A stretch of DNA of 64,000 bases from DATKYQ01 sp035528415 (GCA_035528415.1 DATKYQ010000030.1:62001-126000), one strand, 5' to 3'. Positions 17,120-26,517 are shown, counted from the first letter of the stretch. Notes: generated by a model not told the origin, from the letters alone. Numbers and translations are program-made.

Positions 17120-18739
17120 TCACCTCGACGCGGGAGGATTCAGCGGAGTGTCGGGATCCTCGGGCGACCACTCGGCAATGGGATCTTCCTCGACCTTGCA
17201 ACGTCCCCGGCAACTGTAGTCCTGGTTGTAGTTGTAGTTCCAGCCAAGGGTTCGCGATCCGCCGCCGCTCAGGGTAGTGATCAGGAAGTCATGATAAATG
17301 TGGCCGAAAGAGTCGGCTCGCTGGGCCTGGGTGGGTTTGTCACCCCGGGAAGGATCGACGGGGATCCATCCATAGGGCGGCAGATAGACCTCGACCCAAC
17401 GGTGAAAGACATCGTCGTATGAGGCGGCGTCCCGGCGCACCACCAGCGAACCCGCGTAGCGCGCCGGCAAGCCGGCGGCCCGGCACATGGCGATGTAGAC
17501 GAAGCTGTACTCCGAGCAAGAGCCTGAACCACGCTCGAGTACCTTGGGCGCAACGTCCCATCCGCCTACCATCTCGTAGTGCATCTGCCGGTGGATATAA
17601 CTGTAGATCTTGCGGGCGATCCAGTAAGGATTGCGCTCGGCGCCCAGCGCCTCGGCCACCGCCTTTTTGATGATCGGGTTCTTCAGGTCGTACTTGGGCG
17701 AGTCCGCCAGGTATTGATGACGGATTGCGGCCGGTATCTTTTGAAGCCCCGTGACTTTTTCGGGATAGACCACGTAGTGAACCGAAAACGCCCTCTCGTG
17801 AACCTTCATCTTGACGCTGGCGGTAGCTCCCGCGGGCAGGTTTTTGAAAACGAAGTGCTCGGCCTTTTGGCCCCATTGGTCCGTTACTACGCCTGCCGGG
17901 CGGGGATCGAATAGGGCGGGCTCAAGCAGCTTCTGGCTTGCAAGATTCGGGGGCATGGCGATGAAGACGTCCAGTTTGACCAGCGGATCCGGGCCGAAGT
18001 TGCGTATCCGCTGCGTGAACACGACCCACAGATCGCGGGGGTCTTTCTTGATCACAAACTGCCCATCGTCGCGCTTGACAAAAGATATCTTATCGGTCTG
18101 GTAGTCCACGTTGACAAGGTTCTTGCCGTCGAAGGCCAATCCGGTCGGGTGCGGCCCCGGCGACTCGAGCGTTACGATCACCTCGCCCGTGGCCGGGTGC
18201 ATGGCGTAAAGGCGATCGGCCAGTCGGTCGGCCACCCACAGGTAGCGCCCGTCGAAGGCCAGCCCGTCAACACTCGTCCCCGGGAATGGCATCTCGCGAA
18301 TAGTGGTGCCGTCCTGCGGGTCGACGCTGTGGATGCTCTTGCCTCCGTCATCGGAAAGCCACAAGGCCCCGCCCGAGTAGGCCAGCGCCCCGGGAACGGC
18401 GACCGGCGACGGGATGACGCGGGTGACCAGCCCGTCGCTGGTGCGCATTCGATAGATCTTCGCCTGGCGGGCATCGACGCACCACAGTTGCTTACCGTCG
18501 AACGCCAGGCCCGCCGGGCGGTAGCCGGGACTCTTGACCTTCCTGACAACCCGGCCGCTTGAAGGATCAACCGCCAGCAATTCGGTAAGGGAGTGGTCGG
18601 CCGCCCACAGGAGCTTGCCGTCGAAGGCCAGGCCTGTGCAGGTGTGACCCGGCGCGGGAAGCTCACGGGTGACATCTCCGGGCAGTCCCCAGGCCGTTGC
18701 CGATACGGCAATCACGAATATAAAGGCGCACCTGTTCAT
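17120..18739 (-). CDS. Exported protein with beta-propeller repeats and transglutaminase-like domain
   Basis: The reading frame stays open upstream to 19156, but the start at 18739 is chosen because GGGAGG precedes it and the first 18 residues form a signal peptide (MNRCAFIFVIAVSATAWG). The mature part has about six repeats of the form GLAFDGKxLWxAD, a YVTN/NHL-type propeller (20-260). A transglutaminase/protease-like domain fills the C-terminal half, with Cys408 in GSGSCSEYSF, a His in DVFHRWVEVY and an Asp in IPVDPSRG, so the Cys-His-Asp triad is intact. The protein is probably periplasmic. Such domains can crosslink or cleave proteins; the substrate is unknown. The gene is divergent from ssb. 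Confidence 0.85.
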   Translation of the reverse strand: MNRCAFIFVIAVSATAWGLPGDVTRELPAPGHTCTGLAFDGKLLWAADHSLTELLAVDPSSGRVVRKVKSPGYRPAGLAFDGKQLWCVDARQAKIYRMRTSDGLVTRVIPSPVAVPGALAYSGGALWLSDDGGKSIHSVDPQDGTTIREMPFPGTSVDGLAFDGRYLWVADRLADRLYAMHPATGEVIVTLESPGPHPTGLAFDGKNLVNVDYQTDKISFVKRDDGQFVIKKDPRDLWVVFTQRIRNFGPDPLVKLDVFIAMPPNLASQKLLEPALFDPRPAGVVTDQWGQKAEHFVFKNLPAGATASVKMKVHERAFSVHYVVYPEKVTGLQKIPAAIRHQYLADSPKYDLKNPIIKKAVAEALGAERNPYWIARKIYSYIHRQMHYEMVGGWDVAPKVLERGSGSCSEYSFVYIAMCRAAGLPARYAGSLVVRRDAASYDDVFHRWVEVYLPPYGWIPVDPSRGDKPTQAQRADSFGHIYHDFLITTLSGGGSRTLGWNYNYNQDYSCRGRCKVEEDPIAEWSPEDPDTPLNPPASR

Positions 18740-18828
18740 CGCCAGCCTCCCTGGTAAACTGTTTTTGTCAGGCCGGCATGATAGCACTTGGTTCAGTCGC
18801 GGCGCAAGCCAGCCGAGGTTTTCAAGGC

Positions 18829-18857
18829 TTGACTTGCGGCCGCGGTCGTTGTGTAGT
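18829..18857 (+). promoter_or_regulatory. Promoter of ssb
   Basis: TTGACT (18829-18834) and TGTAGT (18852-18857) are 17 bp apart, putting the transcript start near 18864. That leaves a short leader carrying the GGAGG site used by ssb. Confidence 0.45.
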
Positions 18858-18880
18858 TCCGCAAAACGAAGGAGGGCGAG

Positions 18881-19333
18881 ATGGCAGGTGTGAACAAGGC
18901 GATTCTGATAGGCAACCTGGGGGCCGATCCCGAAACCCGCTACACTCAGGGCGGACAGGCGGTTTCCAACTTCCGCATGGCGACCAGCGAGCGCTGGACC
19001 GGGCGCGACGGTCAGCAGCAGGAACGAACCGAGTGGCACCGCATCGTTACCTTCGGCAAGCTGGCCGAGACCTGCCAGAACTATCTTTCCAAGGGCCGCC
19101 AAGTGTACGTCGAGGGTCGCATCCAGACCCGCCAGTGGGAAGACAAGGAAGGCCAAAAACGCTACACTACCGAGATCGTAGCCCAGACGGTGCGTTTCTT
19201 GGGCCAGCGCGGCAGCGGCGACCAGGGGCGCGCGGCGGAAGGAAGTCCTCCCCCCTACGGTGGAGATGACAACTTCAACGACGGCGCGCCCTCGGGCGCG
19301 CCTCCGATCAGCGACGAAGACGTACCGTTCTGA
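18881..19333 (+). CDS. ssb: Single-stranded DNA-binding protein
   Basis: A 150-residue SSB of normal bacterial length. The N-terminal OB fold (1-110) begins with NKAILIGNLGADPETRYT and includes the conserved EWHRIV and GRQVYVEGRI segments. A flexible Gly/Pro/Asp-rich linker follows. The last six residues are DEDVPF, the acidic tip that docks repair and replication proteins. It coats single-stranded DNA during replication, recombination and repair as a tetramer. A strong GGAGG site precedes the ATG. The gene stands alone, divergent from the transglutaminase-domain gene and convergent with the Cys-rich lipoprotein gene 12 bp downstream. Confidence 0.97.
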   Translation: MAGVNKAILIGNLGADPETRYTQGGQAVSNFRMATSERWTGRDGQQQERTEWHRIVTFGKLAETCQNYLSKGRQVYVEGRIQTRQWEDKEGQKRYTTEIVAQTVRFLGQRGSGDQGRAAEGSPPPYGGDDNFNDGAPSGAPPISDEDVPF

Positions 19334-19345
19334 TTCCGGAAAGCC

Positions 19346-20596
19346 TCACTGGCAGTGGCCGTCTGCGCAGGTCATTCCGTCGGGACAGTCGACATCGCAC
19401 TCGCAAGCCAGTGGATCGAGGCAGAAGCCGTCCTGGCAGATCTCGCCCGCCGCGCATTCGGCATCCTCGCAGCAAGGCGTCCGGCAGAAACCGTCTGTGC
19501 ACTCCTGGCCCGCGGGGCAATCGCTGTTGAAACGGCACTCGGGCGGGATCTCCGAGATGTCGCGACAGATACCGCACTCGCAGAACTGGTCCGCGTCACA
19601 GTCGGCGTCGCTTGTGCACAACGCGCGGCACAGGGCGTCGACGCAGATCTGATCCAGCGGACAGTCGGCGTCGTGCAGGCACTCGGGATCGGGTTGCGGC
19701 CGGTCCACGCAAACAAAGTCAGAGCAGATCTGGTCGGGGGGGCAATCGGCATCGCCGCCGCACAATACGGTGCAGTGACCGTCGACGCAAACTTCCGGAT
19801 CGTTGCAGTCCCCGGAAGTCCGGCACGAATCATCCGGGCCGGCGACGCAGATGTGATCCTGGCAAAGCATGTCGTCGGGACAGTCGGAGTTTATCGAGCA
19901 CAGTTGCCGGCAGAGCCCATCGAGGCACACTTGGGATCCCGGGCAGTCGGCCGAACTCGAGCAATCGACAGGATGCACGCTGCCCGGGCGACAGCTGCCG
20001 TTGTCGCACACCTCGCCCTCGGCGCAGTCGGCCTGGCCGGCGCATTCGTCAGGAACACACGAGCCGCCGTGGCAGGCCTGGTCGGGAGGGCAGTCGATGT
20101 CTTCCAGGCACTCGACGGAGACACAACTTTCGTTAACACAGATTGCCAGCCCATCGCAGTCGGTGTCGCTAAGACAATCGGGCTGTTGTTCGATCACGCA
20201 GCGATTATCCCGGCAGACCTCGCCGGCGCCGCAGTCGATGTCCAGGTGACATTCCACCGGCGACTCGGAAGTACACAAGCCGTCCTGGCAGAAATCGCCC
20301 GGATAGCAGTCATCGTTGCTGTGGCAGCCGCTTACACAAGAGCCCTGGTCGCAGATTTCCCCATAGTAGCAATCCCAGTCCTCGTAGCAGCTCGGATTGG
20401 AGGGGTAGCAACCGTCGCAATCGCACCAGAAACAACCGGAGTCGTCGCAAAACTCGTCATAGCAGTCATCATAGTAGCAATCGTCGTTGTAGCAGTCCTC
20501 GTAGCAGTCATCATCCAAGCACAAGGGACATCCTGTCAGGCTGGCAACCAGCAGCACCAGTCCGGCCACTGGAATGATGCGCGCGAAAGTTTTCAT
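19346..20596 (-). CDS. Cys/Asp-rich lipoprotein with tandem CxxDxDCPxGxxC modules
   Basis: A 416-residue lipoprotein (lipobox LTGC, Cys23) with an AAGGAGG site just upstream. Directly after the lipidated Cys is an extraordinary stretch (about 23-65) made almost only of Cys, Asp, Tyr and Asn, with Cys every two to five residues. The rest is about twelve tandem modules of roughly 25-30 residues, each of the form C-DxDC-G-xC-DG-C, like the short disulfide knots of Dickkopf-type or Myxococcus proteins. It should be exported, disulfide-bonded and surface-held. The acidic Cys-rich start could bind metal. No enzyme domain is visible, and there is no operon partner on this strand. Confidence 0.82.
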   Translation of the reverse strand: MKTFARIIPVAGLVLLVASLTGCPLCLDDDCYEDCYNDDCYYDDCYDEFCDDSGCFWCDCDGCYPSNPSCYEDWDCYYGEICDQGSCVSGCHSNDDCYPGDFCQDGLCTSESPVECHLDIDCGAGEVCRDNRCVIEQQPDCLSDTDCDGLAICVNESCVSVECLEDIDCPPDQACHGGSCVPDECAGQADCAEGEVCDNGSCRPGSVHPVDCSSSADCPGSQVCLDGLCRQLCSINSDCPDDMLCQDHICVAGPDDSCRTSGDCNDPEVCVDGHCTVLCGGDADCPPDQICSDFVCVDRPQPDPECLHDADCPLDQICVDALCRALCTSDADCDADQFCECGICRDISEIPPECRFNSDCPAGQECTDGFCRTPCCEDAECAAGEICQDGFCLDPLACECDVDCPDGMTCADGHCQ

Positions 20597-20776
20597 CTCT
20601 TTCCTCCTTGTCTGGTTAGTTCACAAGTTTTCGCTTGATTCATTCGCCTGGTACTGCACGAGGCGTGCCAGCTTCTGAGGTCGCGGGTTTTTGGTTGTCT
20701 TCACGAAAGGTTGCGCGTAGAATCCGGTCAGAGACACATGGTTGGTTTCGTGCCGCAAATTCACGGAGTGTTCCAA

Positions 20777-21271
20777 ATGGGAACACAACAGCTTCCAGAT
20801 TCGAAGCCCGATGCGGATGTCGCCGCCGTAATCGAAGACAGCCCTCGTATCGGTTTCGTGACCTGGATCATGCTGGCGACGTTTTTGATCCCGCCCGCGG
20901 CCGTTGCCTACCTGGAGGGCCAGAGTTTCCGGATTCCGCATCCCATGCTGTGGGAAATCCTGCTCGGTCTGCCAATCTTCGTGATGCTGCTCACGTTTCC
21001 CCGCTGCTATCGCCTTTCCGAAAGGGAGTTAAGTATCGTGGGTTTCTTCTATCGGGTACGGATACCAAAAGAAGAAATCCTCTCGCTCGAGCCCACTTCG
21101 TTCGTAGACGCGTTTATCAAGCCCGGGTCGATCTTCTGCACCAACCCGCGGCGGGCGTTGATCCTGAAAAGACGCAAGGGCTGCGACTTGGTAATAAGCC
21201 CCGGCGATCCCGCGCCGTTTCTGGAAAGCGTTGGTCGCCCGCAGGAGGCAGGCAAGGGGGAAAAGAAATGA
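20777..21271 (+). CDS. Two-helix membrane protein with bacterial PH-like domain
   Basis: The ATG at 20777 is preferred because GGAG sits 8 nt upstream; earlier in-frame starts (20711 TTG, 20738 ATG) lack a good site. The 164-residue protein has two membrane helices (about 26-46 and 55-75) and then a beta-rich C-terminal part (YRLSERELSIVGFFYRVRIP..EEI). That arrangement is typical of bacterial PH-like/PrsW-adjacent small membrane proteins. Function unknown. Its stop overlaps the start of the MEMO-family gene (ATGA), so the two are translated together and probably work together. Confidence 0.65.
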   Translation: MGTQQLPDSKPDADVAAVIEDSPRIGFVTWIMLATFLIPPAAVAYLEGQSFRIPHPMLWEILLGLPIFVMLLTFPRCYRLSERELSIVGFFYRVRIPKEEILSLEPTSFVDAFIKPGSIFCTNPRRALILKRRKGCDLVISPGDPAPFLESVGRPQEAGKGEKK

Positions 21272-22119
21272 AAATCAGGCAAGCCTTCTTTGCCAACCAG
21301 GGCTGGTACCCTGCCGACGAGTCGACCTGCAGGCAGGTTATAGACGAGTACCTGGCGGACTTTCCGGGCACGCCGCGCGGAACCAGGGCCGGCGTGGTTC
21401 CCCACGCCGGCTGGATCTACTCGGGCCGAACAGCGGCCAAGACCTTCGCCGCTCTTTCTGATTGCAAGCCCCGGGTGGTCTTCGTCTTCGGTGGACACAT
21501 GCACCCGGGCGAACGCTGTGTCTGCATGCCGCGCGACGCCTTCGCAACGCCGCTGGGAGAGTTGCCGGTGGATGAAAAACTCGCCGCAGATCTCGTATCG
21601 CGCTTCGATTGTCGCACAGAAAGCAGTGACGACTTTCAGCCCGATAACACCATCGAACTGCAACTGCCTTTCATCAAGGCCGTCTGGCCGGCGGCCCGGG
21701 TGGTGGCCGTGCAGGTGCCTCCCGATGATACGGCCGCGGAAGTTGGCGCCTGGGCCGCTCGAGAGAGCAAGGCGCGCTCCATCGATGCCGTCGCCATAGG
21801 CTCGAGCGACCTGACCCATTACGGGGCCAACTACGGCTTTCAGCCGCAGGGCAGCGGCGGGGCGGCCCATGCCTGGTCGAAGGAGAAAAACGACCGTCCC
21901 TTCATCGACAAGTTGCTGGCCGCCGATTGGCGCGGGGCCATTGAGCACGCGCTTGCCAACCACAGCGCTTGCTGTCCCGGTGCGGCGGCGGCGGCAGTGA
22001 GCTTCGCCGCCGATATGGGAATAGAGGCCGGCAAACTAATCGAGCACACCACCAGCCACGAGGTGGGAGGCCGGGGTACACCGAGCATGTGGGTGGGTTA
22101 CGCGGCGATCGTCTACTGA
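21268..22119 (+). CDS. MEMO1 / AmmeMemoRadiSam system protein B family protein
   Basis: A 283-residue protein of the MEMO family (PF01875), which has the fold of non-heme-iron extradiol dioxygenases. Visible family marks are VVPHAGWIYSGRTAA near the N-terminus, GGHMHPG (in place of the usual GPNHxG), GSSDLTHYG, a Cys-Pro-Gly-Ala segment and the closing MWVGYAAIVY. In many prokaryotes MEMO is encoded with AMMECR1 and a radical SAM protein. Neither is seen next to it here; instead it overlaps by 4 nt the end of a small PH-like membrane protein gene. Its biochemical role is not settled in bacteria. It converges on the gene ending at 22124. Confidence 0.85.
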   Translation: MKIRQAFFANQGWYPADESTCRQVIDEYLADFPGTPRGTRAGVVPHAGWIYSGRTAAKTFAALSDCKPRVVFVFGGHMHPGERCVCMPRDAFATPLGELPVDEKLAADLVSRFDCRTESSDDFQPDNTIELQLPFIKAVWPAARVVAVQVPPDDTAAEVGAWAARESKARSIDAVAIGSSDLTHYGANYGFQPQGSGGAAHAWSKEKNDRPFIDKLLAADWRGAIEHALANHSACCPGAAAAAVSFAADMGIEAGKLIEHTTSHEVGGRGTPSMWVGYAAIVY

Positions 22120-22123
22120 TCTA

Positions 22124-22831
22124 CTATTGATTTCCCCGGGGTATCTTGAATAGCTTGTCCGGCAGTGAAGCGCCGCTCTTTACCTCGGTCACCGAGCATT
22201 CCTCGGTGGTACGTCCGTCGCTGCGGATCGAAAGCCGGGCCGGAAACCAGTCACCAGCGGTCTTCGAACCCCAGTCGATCCAGACGATGTCCACCAGCGA
22301 GGATCCGTCCTTGACCATCAGTCGCAAGGGCAGGAAAAGATCCTTATCGAGCCAGAACTGCGGCCGGTCGCGCTCCCAGTTCTTGGCGCCAAGCACGATC
22401 GCCAGGCGGCTGAAGCAGCGGGTGATGGTATCGACCTTGGTGTTCACTCCCAGCGATTTCAGCAGGCGCTCGTAGCGGCTGGAGTCTGCGCTCTCTGCGA
22501 AGAACAGATATGGCAGGTACGACCAGTCAGGCAACGGCGTGGGTTTGGCGTCGCCTTGCAAACGATAACATCTTCCCGAACGGCACAGGTCGACTATTCC
22601 GCCGTCACGCTCGCGGCGCACAAGGCCCGGCACTTTCAAATAGAGAGTCTCTGCGTGCTTTTCGCCCTTTCCCAAAGAGCATTGCATCGACACCTTCAGC
22701 CGCTGCTGGCCGATCTCGGCTCTCTTCTGGGCCATTTTCTGCATCAGGAAAGATGCCGGCGGAATGTAGGCCAGAGCCGGCACGGCGATCAAGATCGCGG
22801 CCAGGGCCACAAGTTTTATTCTTCCGCGCAT
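22124..22831 (-). CDS. Exported protein of unknown function (LolA-like fold possible)
   Basis: A 235-residue protein starting with a signal peptide (MRGRIKLVALAAILIAVPALA). An ATG 27 nt upstream at 22858 is the alternative start but has no ribosome-binding site, whereas GGGAG lies very close to 22831. The mature protein is beta-rich, with segments such as FWLDKDLFLPLRLMVKDG and a closing SLPDKLFKIP. That pattern resembles outer-membrane lipoprotein-sorting (LolA/LolB-like) proteins, but the match is weak and I do not assign it. It has three or four cysteines after export. No partner gene lies on this strand. Confidence 0.65.
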   Translation of the reverse strand: MRGRIKLVALAAILIAVPALAYIPPASFLMQKMAQKRAEIGQQRLKVSMQCSLGKGEKHAETLYLKVPGLVRRERDGGIVDLCRSGRCYRLQGDAKPTPLPDWSYLPYLFFAESADSSRYERLLKSLGVNTKVDTITRCFSRLAIVLGAKNWERDRPQFWLDKDLFLPLRLMVKDGSSLVDIVWIDWGSKTAGDWFPARLSIRSDGRTTEECSVTEVKSGASLPDKLFKIPRGNQ

Positions 22832-23019
22832 GGCTCCCGATTGAATGACGTTCTCCATGTGAAAGTTCAGCGAACCAGCCCATCCAATCCCACCCCAAAC
22901 GCCTTGTCAAGGTTGCTCGTCGATCCAGGATCGCCCCAACTCTTGACCTGTAGTCCCAATTGATCCAATGTTCCATCTCAATAGGTATTTACTCGAATAA
23001 TGAACCCGAGGAGAAACTC

Positions 23020-24468
23020 ATGAACATCGATCATAAAATGACGAAGACAATCGTCGAATGGTTCGAGAAGGTAAACGAAATCCCGCGCTGCTCCAAGAAC
23101 GAGAAGGCCATCTGTGAATGGCTGGCCAAGTGGGCCGAAGAAAACGGCTTCAGCGCGAAAACCGACAAGGTCGAAAATCTGCTAATCGAGGTGCCGGCCA
23201 GTCCGGGATATGAAAACTCGCCCGTTGTCGTGCTTCAGGGCCACATGGATATGGTCTGCGAAAAGACCAAGGGCTCGACCCACGACTTCGAAAAGGACCC
23301 CATCCCGGTTCGTCTAGATGGCGGCTGGCTGAAAGCCGAGTCAACAACACTGGGCGCCGACAACGGTATCGCGATTGCCATGGCCTTGGCGCTGGCCCTG
23401 GACAAAAACACGCCCCATCCGCCGCTCGAATTCCTGTTCACAGTGGATGAAGAAACGGGTTTGACAGGCGCAACCGCCCTGGAATCCGATTTCCTCAAGG
23501 GAAAAATCCTGCTCAATATCGACTCTGAGGACGAGGGAGTATTCACAATAGGCTGCGCAGGAGGAAAAGACGCCAGAGTCACCATGCCCTTCAAGCCGGT
23601 AACAGCCCCCGATGGTTACAAGTCGTTCAAGATCATAGCCGGCGGCATGAGCGGCGGTCACAGCGGCGTCGACATCCACGAGCAACGCGCCAATGCCATC
23701 AAAGTCCTGACGCGAACCCTGCACACCATAATGTCCAAAGGCGATCTGCGCCTGGCGTCGATAGAAGGCGGCACCGCGCACAACGCCATCCCCCGCGACG
23801 CAGAGGCCGTAGTCTTCATGCAGGCAGCGGCTGCTGATTCGGCAAAACAGCTCGTTGACGAGTTGAGCGGCGTGCTGGCAGCCGAACACGCCAAGACCGA
23901 TCCCAATCTCTCGTTGACGATGGTTGCGGCAACGGGCGAAAACCAGGCTCTCTCGACCAAGGAAACCCGACGGGTGATCGACTTCCTTCTGGCCTACCCG
24001 CACGGGGTAGCCTTCATGTCAAACGACATCGAGGGTTTAGTTGAGACCTCGGACAACCTGGCCACGGTCAAAACCGGCGCGTCCAAAATCGAAATAATGA
24101 GTTCTCAGCGATCTTCCAACATGAACAAGCTGGATTTTCTGACCGACCAAATCGCCTGTCTAACACGCTTAGCCGGCGCTGAAGTCGAAATAGGCGGCGG
24201 CTATCCTGCCTGGAAGCCGGACATGGACTCGAAACTACTGGCCAAGTGCAAGGAAGTATTTGTGGGCATGTTCGGCAAGGAGCCGATAGTAGAGATCATC
24301 CACGCTGGACTGGAATGCGGCATCATAGGTGCCAAGTACGACGGCATGGAGATGATTTCCATAGGACCAACCATCAAAAACCCGCATTCCCCAGACGAAA
24401 AGATAGATGTCGAATCCATAGGCAAATTCTGGGACTTCCTGGCGGCCCTACTGAAGTCCATAAAATAA
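23020..24468 (+). CDS. pepD: Aminoacyl-histidine dipeptidase (Xaa-His dipeptidase, M20 family)
   Basis: A 482-residue cytosolic metallopeptidase, the usual PepD length, which cleaves dipeptides with C-terminal histidine and other short peptides. The start at 23020 follows GAGGAG. Di-zinc ligands are recognisable: His75 and Asp77 in QGHMDMV, Asp114 in LGADNGIAIA, Glu144/Glu145 in TVDEETGLTGA, then SEDEGVF and a late His in IIHAGLECG. The lid/dimerisation region lies between about 205 and 390. It is the first gene of a compact run and is only 15 bp ahead of hutU, so histidine released by PepD may feed the downstream step. It could also act in general peptide turnover. Confidence 0.92.
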   Translation: MNIDHKMTKTIVEWFEKVNEIPRCSKNEKAICEWLAKWAEENGFSAKTDKVENLLIEVPASPGYENSPVVVLQGHMDMVCEKTKGSTHDFEKDPIPVRLDGGWLKAESTTLGADNGIAIAMALALALDKNTPHPPLEFLFTVDEETGLTGATALESDFLKGKILLNIDSEDEGVFTIGCAGGKDARVTMPFKPVTAPDGYKSFKIIAGGMSGGHSGVDIHEQRANAIKVLTRTLHTIMSKGDLRLASIEGGTAHNAIPRDAEAVVFMQAAAADSAKQLVDELSGVLAAEHAKTDPNLSLTMVAATGENQALSTKETRRVIDFLLAYPHGVAFMSNDIEGLVETSDNLATVKTGASKIEIMSSQRSSNMNKLDFLTDQIACLTRLAGAEVEIGGGYPAWKPDMDSKLLAKCKEVFVGMFGKEPIVEIIHAGLECGIIGAKYDGMEMISIGPTIKNPHSPDEKIDVESIGKFWDFLAALLKSIK

Positions 24469-24483
24469 AACCGGGATCAGGGA

Positions 24484-26505
24484 ATGAGCGAATCATTTGC
24501 TGATCAGATCAGGCAAGGTATTCCTGCGGAAATTCCTCCCATGCCGCCCGAGGAAGCAGGCATTTCCCATGCTCCGCCCCGGAGGCAGGTGCTCGACGCG
24601 GCCGGTCGCGAGCTGGCGCTTGGTAACGCTTTACGCTACTTCGACCCCCGGCACCATGAGCGGCTGGCTCCCGAGTTCGCGCAAGAACTTACGCACGACG
24701 GGCGTATCTACATGCGCCGCTTCAGACCCGCCTATCGCATGTACGCGCGGCCGATCGACGAGTATCCGGCCCGCTGCCGGACGGCGGCGGCCATCATGCA
24801 CATGATCCAGAACAACCTCGACCCGGCCGTCGGCCAGCATCCCTATGAGCTAGTCACCTACGGCGGCAACGGGACGGTTTTTCAGAACTGGGCCCAGTAC
24901 CTGCTGACCATGAAGTATCTTTCCGAGATGACCGATGAGCAGACCCTGGTACTCTACTCGGGACACCCCCTGGGTTTGTTTCCGTCGCCCGCCGACGCGC
25001 CGCGCCTGGAACTCACCTGCGGCATGGTTATCCCCAATCACTCAAAGCCTGAAGACTACGACAGGCTGAGCGCCCTGGGGGTGACTTCTTACGGTCAGAT
25101 GACCGCCGGCAGCTTCATGTACATCGGGCCCCAGGGAATAGTCCATGGGACGACGATCACGCTGCTCAATGCCGGACGCCGCTACCTGGGGCTGACAAGC
25201 GATCAGGATCTCAAGGGCAAGGTCTTCGTCTCGTCGGGACTGGGAGGGATGAGCGGGGCCCAGGCCAAGGCGGCGGTCATCGCCGGGGCCGTCGGGGTGA
25301 TCGCCGAGATTGATCCCGTGGCTGTTAAGAAACGTCACGAGCAGGGTTGGGTGATGGAGGTCAAGAGCGATCTCGATCGAGTACTTCTGCGCATCGAGTT
25401 GGCCAGAAAGAACCGCGAGCCCCTGTCGCTCGCCTACCAGGGAAACATCGTCGACCTTTGGGAAAAGCTCGCGGCGGAAGGAGTCGGGATCGAGCTGGGT
25501 TCAGACCAGACCTCGCTGCATATTCCCTATATCGGTGGTTACTACCCTGCCGGGCTGACCTTCGAGCAGTCGCGCGAGATGATGCTCCGCGACCCTGCCG
25601 GGTTCAAAGAGCTGGTCTGCGCCTCGCTCAGGCGCCAGGTCGAGGCCATCAATGCCATGCACGCACGCGGAATGGTGTTCTGGGACTACGGCAATGCATT
25701 CCTGCTCGAGTCGTCGCGGGCCGGCGCGGCCGTGACGCGGCCGGACGGCTCTTTCATTTACCCGTCCTACGTCGAGGACATCATGGGGCCGATCTACTTC
25801 GACTACGGCTTCGGCCCCTTCCGCTGGGTATGCACCAGCGGCGATCCCGCCGATCTCGAGGCCAGCGACGAGATCGCGGCCGGGGTGATCGAGAGCATAG
25901 CAAAAGACGCGCCCGCTGAGATCCGCACCCAGATGCTCGACAACCTGCGCTGGATTCGCGCAGCAGGCGAACATAGGCTGGTGGTCGGTTCTCAGGCGCG
26001 TATCCTCTACACCAACCAGCCCGGCCGGGTGGCCATCGCGCAGGCCTTCAACCAGGCGGTGCGCGAGGGTCGCCTGAAGGGGCCGTTGGTGATGGGGCGC
26101 GATCACCACGACACAGGCGGAACCGACTCGCCCTATCGTGAGACGGCCAACATCCACGACGGCAGCGAATTGTGCGCCGACATGGCGGTGCACAATGTCA
26201 TCGGAGATTCCTTTCGCGGGGCCAGCTGGGTCAGCCTGCACAATGGAGGAGGCGTTGGTTGGGGCGAGGTGATAAACGGCGGCTTCGGGCTGGTGCTCGA
26301 CGGCAGCGAATCGGCAGACGTGCGTCTTCGGCGCATGCTCTTCTGGGACGTCAACAACGGCATCGCCCGCCGGGCCTGGGCTCGTAACGCCGAAGCGATC
26401 TGGACCGCGCAAAGAGCCATGCAGGCCGAGCCGGCCCTGCAGGTCACCCTGCCCAACCTGGCCAGCGAAGACCTGGTGCGCCGGTCGCTCGCCGATGCGC
26501 GCTGA
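24484..26505 (+). CDS. hutU: Urocanate hydratase, long form
   Basis: A 673-residue urocanase. It adds water to urocanate using bound NAD+, giving 4-imidazolone-5-propionate in histidine breakdown. Typical marks are YGGNGTVFQNW, YSGHPLGLFPS, GLGGMSGAQ in the Rossmann-like part, DQTSLH and GRDHHDTGG, followed by the HNGGGVGWGEV region. The length matches the longer, animal-like form (about 670 residues) rather than the 550-residue form of E. coli relatives. No histidine ammonia-lyase, imidazolonepropionase or formiminoglutamase gene is in the window. Upstream pepD and the downstream hydrolase gene lie 15 and 12 bp away, indicating one operon. Confidence 0.93.
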   Translation: MSESFADQIRQGIPAEIPPMPPEEAGISHAPPRRQVLDAAGRELALGNALRYFDPRHHERLAPEFAQELTHDGRIYMRRFRPAYRMYARPIDEYPARCRTAAAIMHMIQNNLDPAVGQHPYELVTYGGNGTVFQNWAQYLLTMKYLSEMTDEQTLVLYSGHPLGLFPSPADAPRLELTCGMVIPNHSKPEDYDRLSALGVTSYGQMTAGSFMYIGPQGIVHGTTITLLNAGRRYLGLTSDQDLKGKVFVSSGLGGMSGAQAKAAVIAGAVGVIAEIDPVAVKKRHEQGWVMEVKSDLDRVLLRIELARKNREPLSLAYQGNIVDLWEKLAAEGVGIELGSDQTSLHIPYIGGYYPAGLTFEQSREMMLRDPAGFKELVCASLRRQVEAINAMHARGMVFWDYGNAFLLESSRAGAAVTRPDGSFIYPSYVEDIMGPIYFDYGFGPFRWVCTSGDPADLEASDEIAAGVIESIAKDAPAEIRTQMLDNLRWIRAAGEHRLVVGSQARILYTNQPGRVAIAQAFNQAVREGRLKGPLVMGRDHHDTGGTDSPYRETANIHDGSELCADMAVHNVIGDSFRGASWVSLHNGGGVGWGEVINGGFGLVLDGSESADVRLRRMLFWDVNNGIARRAWARNAEAIWTAQRAMQAEPALQVTLPNLASEDLVRRSLADAR

Positions 26506-26517
26506 GACAGGCACTAG

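Noticed and set aside
19355..20638. A 427-codon open frame on the plus strand opposite the Cys-rich lipoprotein gene
   Set aside because: It arises because the opposite strand is built of repeated Cys/Asp codons; the minus-strand reading has a lipoprotein signal, ribosome-binding site and conserved modules, the plus-strand one has none.
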